From Tannerella sp. (GTDB lineage Bacteria; Bacteroidota; Bacteroidia; Bacteroidales; Tannerellaceae), in assembly GCA_031277235.1 (NCBI GenBank), contig JAITMT010000280.1, positions 1 to 8,694 on the forward strand: a stretch of 8,694 nucleotides of DNA, written 5' to 3'. The translations under genes were made by a program, and so were the position numbers. This document shows, in pieces, positions 1 to 4,493 of this stretch. The notes beneath the pieces were generated by a model. That model worked only from the letters and a program-made list of their open reading frames with translations, was not told the origin of the DNA and did no database searches. How positions within the stretch are numbered: position 1 is the stretch's first letter; each line of letters opens with the position of its first letter.

Positions 1-1
1 T

Positions 2-781
2 CTGATTGTACAGGTTTTACTGTGGGCAATCTTTGTCAATAATTTACTGTTCGGTTTTATCCAAATTCCCGAAATCAACCTTGCGAACATTACGTTCATC
101 CTTGGCGTCTTTGCAGTAAGCATATTAACAACCAATATCCTAATCCCGATTATCGGAGAATCCCGGAAAACAACCCGTTTGAAACAGGAAATCAACAGTC
201 TGAAAGCGGATGAGGATGTTTTCAGGGCGATATTGAAAAAGACCTCTCCCCTGCCCCTCTCCACAGGAGAGGGGAAAAGTCCCTCCCTTGTGGGGAGGGA
301 TTTAGGGAGAGGTGCAGAGGGGGGCTTGATTTTCGGCAATCCCTCCGCCAAACTGCAAATCACGATTCTAAGCAATCCGTATTGCAATCCCTGCGCACGG
401 ATGCACAAGCGGGTAGAAAAACTGTTGAAAGATACGGATAATCAGATATGTATCGAATATATCCTTTCTTCCTTCAACGAAGAACTGGAAAGCACGAACC
501 GCTATCTGATAGCCGCCGCCTTGCAAAAACCGGACTGGCAACAGATGGTATCCGAATGGTTTGAGAAGGGCGTATCACAGCGGGACGAATTTTTCAAGGA
601 CAAGGGTTTGGATATGACCGACCCGCGCATGGAAAAAGAATTTCAGCGTCACAAGCGCTGGAAGGAAGAAACGAAACTGCAAGCGACCCCGACAGTTCTG
701 GTTGCAGGCTATAAACTGCCTGATAATTACCGGATTGATGACTTGCGGTACTTTACAGATTTTAATGTCGATATTAGATAA
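2..781 (+). CDS. VKOR-like membrane protein with C-terminal thioredoxin domain, 5'-truncated
   Basis: Only the last 259 residues are visible; the frame is open to the window edge, so the real start lies outside. Seen: two hydrophobic segments (visible residues about 1-19 and 27-51), a short basic stretch, a charged linker, then a thioredoxin/DsbA-like domain with the active-site motif YCNPC (Cys at visible residues 128 and 131, codons at 383 and 392) and a later Ala-Thr-Pro-Thr that fits the cis-proline loop. Known: bacterial vitamin K epoxide reductase homologues fused to a thioredoxin domain make disulfides at the periplasmic face and pass electrons to quinone. Bacteroidales versions may also carry an N-terminal C39-like domain, which cannot be seen here. 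Inference: it oxidises cysteines in the exported products of the two precursor genes just downstream. Odd: a palindromic repeat inserted in frame (242-313) adds about 24 Pro/Gly/Ser-rich residues between the membrane part and the thioredoxin fold. The VKOR assignment is less sure than the thioredoxin one because the VKOR Cys pairs are off-window. Confidence 0.78.
   Translation: MIVQVLLWAIFVNNLLFGFIQIPEINLANITFILGVFAVSILTTNILIPIIGESRKTTRLKQEINSLKADEDVFRAILKKTSPLPLSTGEGKSPSLVGRDLGRGAEGGLIFGNPSAKLQITILSNPYCNPCARMHKRVEKLLKDTDNQICIEYILSSFNEELESTNRYLIAAALQKPDWQQMVSEWFEKGVSQRDEFFKDKGLDMTDPRMEKEFQRHKRWKEETKLQATPTVLVAGYKLPDNYRIDDLRYFTDFNVDIR
242..324. repeat. In-frame three-stem palindromic repeat element
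   Basis: Three nested inverted repeats can be read directly. The outer stem is 242-250 pairing with 305-313 (9 bp). It encloses hairpin 1, 254-262 with 266-274 (9 bp, 3-base loop), and hairpin 2, 280-287 with 293-300 (8 bp, 5-base loop). Together they form a cloverleaf of exactly 72 bases, or 24 codons, with a G-rich tail (about 314-324) that may belong to the element. Its pyrimidine-then-purine composition is unlike the flanking coding DNA. It encodes a low-complexity Pro/Gly/Ser/Leu-rich segment in a linker. This looks like a small dispersed palindromic (MITE- or REP-like) element that has landed in a gene without breaking the frame. Family membership is not established here. Confidence 0.8.
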
Positions 782-881
782 TCGCTGTTGTTTTTGCCGG
801 CAGCGAAACGGTAATCCGATCAATTACTGTTAAAAATGCAAAAAAAGAGAGTTATTATTTTTTTATTATTAAACAATTAAT

Positions 882-889
882 TATTTTTG
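882..889 (+). promoter_or_regulatory. Candidate Bacteroidota -7 box before first precursor gene
   Basis: TATTTTTG matches the Bacteroidota sigma-ABfr -7 consensus TAnnTTTG and lies in a very A/T-rich stretch (about 835-893). No clear TTTG -33 box is seen at the expected distance. The box ends only four bases before the ATG at 894, which would place the transcription start on or beside the start codon. It may therefore be fortuitous or may drive a nearly leaderless transcript. Confidence 0.3.
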
Positions 890-893
890 CGAC

Positions 894-1184
894 ATGAAAA
901 AATTGAGTAAAATTAGTTTGAAGACGGTTTCGGCCAGGTTGTCCGATGCCGAGATGAGAAGTGTGGTAGGAGGAGATGATTATCCCGGGTCTGGTACTTA
1001 TGATGATCCCTATCAATTGCCGGAAGTAACAGTTACGGCTCCCTGTCCACCTGATACTCGAAAAGATACAGCTTGTAGTGGTAAGAAAGAGTGGGACCCT
1101 TGCGACTGGATATACAACTGTAATAAGTACTATGGATATTGCCTGTATGGTAACTTTGGTGCTGGTCTCCATTGTTCGAGTTGA
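894..1184 (+). CDS. GG-leader Cys-rich RiPP precursor peptide 1
   Basis: A 96-residue peptide starting at ATG 894. The leader is residues 1-27: it begins MKKLSKISL, has an LSDAEM block and ends in VVGG, matching the leader type of the natural-product precursor family 'GG-Bacteroidales' (TIGR04149, recognised by eye). Cleavage after Gly27 by a C39 peptidase would release a 69-residue core with six Cys (51, 61, 70, 76, 83, 94). The first part of the core is acidic, Pro/Gly-rich and Cys-free, with a LPEVTVTAP stretch at 42-50; the second part is Cys- and aromatic-rich. The final Cys-x10-Cys module is shared with precursor 2. No dehydratase gene is nearby, so disulfides, glycosylation or a radical SAM modification are likelier than lanthionines. 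Activity (bacteriocin, signal or other) is unknown. The leader and the exporter downstream make precursor status fairly secure. Confidence 0.85.
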   Translation: MKKLSKISLKTVSARLSDAEMRSVVGGDDYPGSGTYDDPYQLPEVTVTAPCPPDTRKDTACSGKKEWDPCDWIYNCNKYYGYCLYGNFGAGLHCSS

Positions 1185-1190
1185 TTTGAT

Positions 1191-1236
1191 AAGGCTGTTT
1201 TGAAGAAAGATGTTTTTCGAAACAGCCTTTATTTTG
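1191..1236 (+). terminator. Hairpin with T-rich tail between the two precursor genes
   Basis: Bases 1191-1207 pair with 1213-1229. Ten perfect outer pairs (AAGGCTGTTT with AAACAGCCTT) continue inward as seven pairs with two G-U wobbles, closing a five-base loop. A T-rich run (TTATTTTGG from 1229) follows. It starts six bases after the stop of precursor 1. It may be a rho-independent terminator or partial attenuator that sets the ratio of the first peptide to everything downstream. The T tract is interrupted, so termination may be leaky. Confidence 0.6.
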
Positions 1237-1266
1237 GTAATTTACAAATTTCAATTATTTTGTAAT

Positions 1267-1491
1267 ATGAAAAAATTGAGTAGAATTAGATTAAGTTCTG
1301 TTTCGGAAAAATTGTCCGATAGTGAAATGAAATCGGTCATAGGAGGTTATGGTTATTACTGCAATAATACTGATTGTGATGGTTCTTGTTCACGGGCTGG
1401 AGACGATTGTTGTATTAAAATCGAAGATAAAAAACATAACGGAACTTGCATGTATGGTAACATTGGGTCTCCTCTCCATTGTGTTTTGTAG
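1267..1491 (+). CDS. GG-leader Cys-rich RiPP precursor peptide 2
   Basis: A 74-residue peptide. ATG 1267 was chosen over the in-frame ATG at 1210 because the MKKLS leader start aligns exactly with precursor 1; 1210 lies inside the hairpin. The leader (1-27) is identical to that of precursor 1 at 18 of 27 positions and ends VIGG. The predicted core is 47 residues with seven Cys (32, 37, 41, 48, 49, 61, 72), including an adjacent CC pair. The spacing C-x4-C-x3-C-x6-CC-x11-C-x10-C contains a knottin-like C-C-CC-C-C order plus one extra Cys. The last 12-residue Cys-to-Cys module (CMYGN ... LHC) matches precursor 1 at 8 of 12 positions. The odd Cys count leaves one residue free for another modification, such as a thioether or an S-linked sugar as in glycocins (inference). 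The gene is A/T-rich like its neighbour and probably arose by duplication. Confidence 0.85.
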   Translation: MKKLSRIRLSSVSEKLSDSEMKSVIGGYGYYCNNTDCDGSCSRAGDDCCIKIEDKKHNGTCMYGNIGSPLHCVL

Positions 1492-1567
1492 CAATTGATC
1501 TTTTTAGGTTGCCTAAAACCAATCTCCTCTGAGGCTGCCTTTCTTTAGTAATTTATAATTTATATAT

Positions 1568-3160
1568 ATGTTAAAAAAAATGTTTTTTATTTCAATATGC
1601 GTTCTATTGTGTGCCTGTACACACAAGGAACAGGATTCGCTAAAGCAGGGAATTCGAATGGGGACAGCCAGAATAACGGGAGAAATCGTTAACTATTCCG
1701 ATTTTACTTCTACGGTATATGATTCTACTTCTACAGTATATATTTCTGAATCGTGGGATTCTACTCTATTCATTAACAATGTTCATTATCCTATTACTGG
1801 AGGAATGAAAACTTTTGAAGCCCGACTGCAAAAAGATGGAACATTTTCATTTGAGATACCGCTTGAATGCTCTATCGGAACAGGAATAGTTTTCGATGAT
1901 TATTTTGTCGCACTGAATCTTACTCCCGATGAAGAAGTTTATCTCCGCATAAATCTTTCCAACGGACAAATGAAAATTGAAACAATTGAGCCTTCATCAA
2001 AATTTTCCAGTGATTCTGAAAAAATGTTACCGGAAATTGATTTTCTAATTTCTGAGGGTAAATCAAGAAGAATAATACCGATTAATAAACCGCTGGGCGA
2101 ACGTACATTAAATGATTATACCTGGTTAATTGTCGAATGTCTGAATAATCTGAAAAAACAAATTGATTCAATTCCGGATTTATCCAGAGAATCCAGGAAA
2201 TTTTTATTCAACTACATTAAGATGATAGACCTTTCTATCTTTATGGATTATAAAATAACGACATCAGGATATGGAAAAGATTCGATTCCTCCCAAATTGG
2301 ATATTTCTTATTATCAGTTTTTGAAAGATTATGATTTGAACAATTCAGATTGTCTTTATATTATAAATTATTTAAACGTGTTACAGAGAATTCTTTCAAA
2401 CGAGATTTTTGCCATTCCCCCGATTGAAGATACTCCGGTCAAAGAATGGCTTGGCGGAGTGAAAAAAACGATGGCGGATTTGGTCGATTTTGACAAGGGA
2501 ATGTTTTACGATTTGCTCGCCTCAAACGCTTACAGCAGGCAGTTCAACAATGAAGCCAGACCCCTGTCGAAAAAACAAATCGAAAACATCAAAACGTACT
2601 GGAAAGATGGCGACATTGCCAAAATTCTGCTGCAAAAAAACGGGGAAATCGAAAAACTGGCAGGAGCCAATGCGCATTTGAACATCCATGAAACGGAGAC
2701 ACAGCCGGACGGACAGCCCATGGAAACATATTCCGAAAAAGACAAAAATCTGCCGAAAGGTAAACTCATCGATTCCATCGTCGCAAAATACAGGGGAAAA
2801 GTTGTCATGGTGGATTTTTGGGCTACGTGGTGCGGTCCCTGTTTAATGGCGATGCAGGAAATGCGACCGTTAAAAAAGGAATTGATAGAGAAGGGAGTAG
2901 TATTTGTTTACATCACGAACCGCTCATTTCCCAAACCGGAATGGCGGGAAAAAATAACCGGAATAGGCGGCGAACAGTATTATTTAGGTCGGGATGGCGA
3001 ATGGGAAAGTATCTCCTACTCAAAGAAATACGGATTTGACTATATTCCGACCTACTTGATCTTCGACGCCGAAGGAAATCTGAAGCACAAACTGACAAGT
3101 TATCCCGGCAATGAAGCGATGAAAAAGATAATAAGCGAAACGTTATCTGGAAGTAAATAG
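1568..3160 (+). CDS. TlpA-like thiol-disulfide oxidoreductase lipoprotein
   Basis: A 530-residue protein. The N-terminus has Lys residues, a hydrophobic core and a lipobox-like LLCAC, so Cys17 is the probable lipidated residue and the protein would be anchored facing the periplasm. Residues about 30-390 are a variable region seen in Bacteroidota TlpA proteins, with no motif I can name and a 7-residue tandem duplication at 45-58. Residues about 395-530 form a TlpA/AhpC-TSA-like thioredoxin fold with WCGPC at 421-425, an upstream VDFWAT strand and a later Ile-Pro-Thr cis-proline motif. Role: reducing or rearranging disulfides of exported proteins. Its place between the precursors and the modifying enzymes suggests it acts on the Cys-rich peptides or keeps a partner reduced (inference). 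Base composition changes sharply inside the gene: sampled 60-base lines near 2161 and 2341 are 22-28% GC, while those near 2521 and 2701 are 45-48%. Confidence 0.88.
   Translation: MLKKMFFISICVLLCACTHKEQDSLKQGIRMGTARITGEIVNYSDFTSTVYDSTSTVYISESWDSTLFINNVHYPITGGMKTFEARLQKDGTFSFEIPLECSIGTGIVFDDYFVALNLTPDEEVYLRINLSNGQMKIETIEPSSKFSSDSEKMLPEIDFLISEGKSRRIIPINKPLGERTLNDYTWLIVECLNNLKKQIDSIPDLSRESRKFLFNYIKMIDLSIFMDYKITTSGYGKDSIPPKLDISYYQFLKDYDLNNSDCLYIINYLNVLQRILSNEIFAIPPIEDTPVKEWLGGVKKTMADLVDFDKGMFYDLLASNAYSRQFNNEARPLSKKQIENIKTYWKDGDIAKILLQKNGEIEKLAGANAHLNIHETETQPDGQPMETYSEKDKNLPKGKLIDSIVAKYRGKVVMVDFWATWCGPCLMAMQEMRPLKKELIEKGVVFVYITNRSFPKPEWREKITGIGGEQYYLGRDGEWESISYSKKYGFDYIPTYLIFDAEGNLKHKLTSYPGNEAMKKIISETLSGSK
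1700..1741 (+). repeat. 21-bp in-frame tandem duplication in the TlpA-like gene
   Basis: Two adjacent 21-base units (1700-1720 and 1721-1741) differ at only two positions and keep frame, encoding DFTSTVY followed by DSTSTVY (residues 45-58). This is a recent duplication by slippage in the variable N-terminal region of the lipoprotein; no function can be inferred. Confidence 0.85.
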
Positions 3161-3452
3161 GAGAATAAAAATTACAGTTATTCAAGATCATAACCTAAAT
3201 TAATTTAACACAGAGAAAAAAAGAATGTGACCGATTATTCATAAATGAAAGTCACAGTCTGAAATGAAACAGTATGATTTCATATAGGGCTATTATACAA
3301 ATGAAAAAACAAAAATTATACCCGAATAATTATGAAGAAAAAATACTTGTTTTTTGTCGTACTGAAGGTGGCATTAATCAGTTCTTCACCCTCAAACTAT
3401 GAAACGGTAATCGGAAAACCCAATCTTTGCCATGTAAAACCCTAATAATATT
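3161..3452. other. Gene-poor A/T-rich spacer
   Basis: About 290 bases separate the TlpA-like gene from the LanC-like gene, much more than the other spacers of the cluster. I see no tRNA, no strong terminator and no -33/-7 promoter pair. It holds a weak inverted repeat (ATGAAA at 3264-3269 with TTTCAT at 3278-3283) and two overlapping very short reading frames in different frames (3301-3402, 33 codons; 3332-3445, 37 codons). It may be the scar of a deleted or decayed gene, or a site where an internal transcript starts. Confidence 0.5.
3332..3445 (+). CDS. Doubtful 37-residue reading frame with signal-like N-terminus
   Basis: ATG 3332 to TAA 3445. The product begins MKKKYLFFVVL and continues with a short hydrophobic stretch ending in Ser/Pro-rich residues, like a secretion signal, then about 17 polar residues with one Cys near the end. 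It stops seven bases before the LanC-like gene. It may be a small secreted peptide, the 5' remnant of a decayed exported protein, or chance. It has no GG leader, so it is not a third precursor of the same type. Another 33-codon frame (3301-3402) overlaps it. Neither is well supported. Confidence 0.25.
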   Translation: MKKKYLFFVVLKVALISSSPSNYETVIGKPNLCHVKP

Positions 3453-4439
3453 ATGATAGCAACCCATCTAACAAACATAGCCGATATGCTTCTATTAAAC
3501 GGCACACTGCTCGAAAGTCCGGGCTTGTGGTACGGACGCATGGGAGTTGCGGTATTCTTTTTCCATTATGCACAATATTCCGGAAACGGGATGTTTGAAG
3601 ATTATGCAGTGGAAATCATTGAACAGATACAGGCGGAAATACATAGAAACAGTCCGGCAGATTATGCCAACGGCTTGACCGGTATTGGCGCCGGCATTGA
3701 ATATCTGGCGCAAAACGGTTTTCTGGACATTAATCCGGATGAAATCCTGGAAGATTTTGACAACCGGATTCATTCAGACATCTTTTATGTGCCACAGGAG
3801 AATAACAGTCTAATGAGTCTTGGACAATATCTGCTGTGCCGGATAGCACACCCATCTTCGTCAAGCGATAAAAACAGACTGCTCTCCAATCGGGAAATGA
3901 TAATACGCATCGTCAACATCCTGGAAAACAGCGAATTTTCTGAGGATAAGTATTTGACGGATGTCCTGTCATTCCTGAGCCGTCTGCACCGTTTGAATGT
4001 ATACAATCCTCAAATAGAACAGATTGCAGAGAGATTAAAACCTCATTTTCGTCCGGAATTGATTTTTACAGAAAGCAATCCCGAAAAATTATTAGCGTAT
4101 ATTCCATTAATCCAACTGTATGACGATATTGAAGAAGCCGTTATTCAATCCGTGAAAAACGCTATACAAAAAATATCCGAATCCGGCACACTGTCCGGTG
4201 AAAACGCATCCGACACGCTGATTTGGCTGTTACGCTGTAAAAGACTTACCGGACAGACGGGCATCTGTCAGGAGTTGGCATCGGTATCGGATAAACTGAT
4301 TGAGAACCCAATCGGGCAATTTCAAGAAATCCGGTTTGAAAAAGGCAAACTGTCCCTGAAAGGCTGCGCAGGTACAGGGCTGGCCTTGATGACAACCGCA
4401 GGTAAATGTAAAGATAACTGGCTGGATTTATGGGGATAA
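3453..4439 (+). CDS. LanC-like protein (lanthionine synthetase C family), zinc ligands apparently missing
   Basis: A 328-residue, mostly helical soluble protein, cytoplasmic with no signal peptide. Three Gly-rich repeats of the LanC alpha/alpha-barrel type are visible: GLWYGRMGVAVF (24-35), NGLTGIGAGIEYL (73-85) and LKGCAGTGLALM (302-313). Known: true LanC cyclases bind Zn through one Cys and a Cys-His pair and add Cys thiols to dehydrated Ser/Thr. Here no Cys-His-Gly motif exists and Cys305 sits where the last repeat is LKGCAG, so the usual zinc site is not evident. No LanB- or LanM-type dehydratase is in the window. Inference: it is a divergent member that may bind or orient the precursor, or catalyse something other than classical cyclisation. 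The length is somewhat short against typical stand-alone LanC proteins of about 400 residues, so the C-terminal end may be trimmed. The fold assignment is by motif and general resemblance. Confidence 0.72.
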   Translation: MIATHLTNIADMLLLNGTLLESPGLWYGRMGVAVFFFHYAQYSGNGMFEDYAVEIIEQIQAEIHRNSPADYANGLTGIGAGIEYLAQNGFLDINPDEILEDFDNRIHSDIFYVPQENNSLMSLGQYLLCRIAHPSSSSDKNRLLSNREMIIRIVNILENSEFSEDKYLTDVLSFLSRLHRLNVYNPQIEQIAERLKPHFRPELIFTESNPEKLLAYIPLIQLYDDIEEAVIQSVKNAIQKISESGTLSGENASDTLIWLLRCKRLTGQTGICQELASVSDKLIENPIGQFQEIRFEKGKLSLKGCAGTGLALMTTAGKCKDNWLDLWG

Positions 4440-4493
4440 CAACAAACATTGCATTTATTTCATCATGGATATGGATAAAAGAGTAAAGAAGAT

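Noticed and set aside
242..313. CRISPR repeat or tRNA-like structure at the three-stem palindrome
   Set aside because: There is a single copy with no spacers. The cloverleaf has two inner arms of the wrong length, and there are no tRNA consensus bases or CCA context.
782..806. TCGCTG/CAGCGA inverted repeat after the VKOR-thioredoxin gene as a terminator
   Set aside because: The stem is only 6 bp with a 13-base loop, and the bases after it are not T-rich.
855..1254. Minus-strand open frames opposite the precursor genes (855-1172, 1033-1254)
   Set aside because: They are antisense to the convincing GG-leader genes, have no recognisable domain, and have low-complexity products typical of chance frames.
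1210..1266. Upstream ATG at 1210 as the start of precursor 2
   Set aside because: It would add 19 hydrophobic residues encoded within the intergenic hairpin. ATG 1267 aligns exactly with the leader of precursor 1.
1502..1518. TTTTAGG/CCTAAAA hairpin after precursor 2 as a terminator
   Set aside because: The stem is a short 7 bp, A/T-rich, and no T run follows it on the + strand.
3301..3402. 33-codon frame with an internal Glu-Gly-Gly as a third GG precursor
   Set aside because: The leader does not resemble the MKKLS ... LSDxEM type, the putative core would be nine residues without Cys, and it overlaps another mini-frame.
894..4439. Classical class I or II lanthipeptide cluster, based on the LanC-like gene
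   Set aside because: No LanB, LanM, LanKC or LanL dehydratase is visible, and the LanC-like protein lacks the Cys-His-Gly zinc motif.
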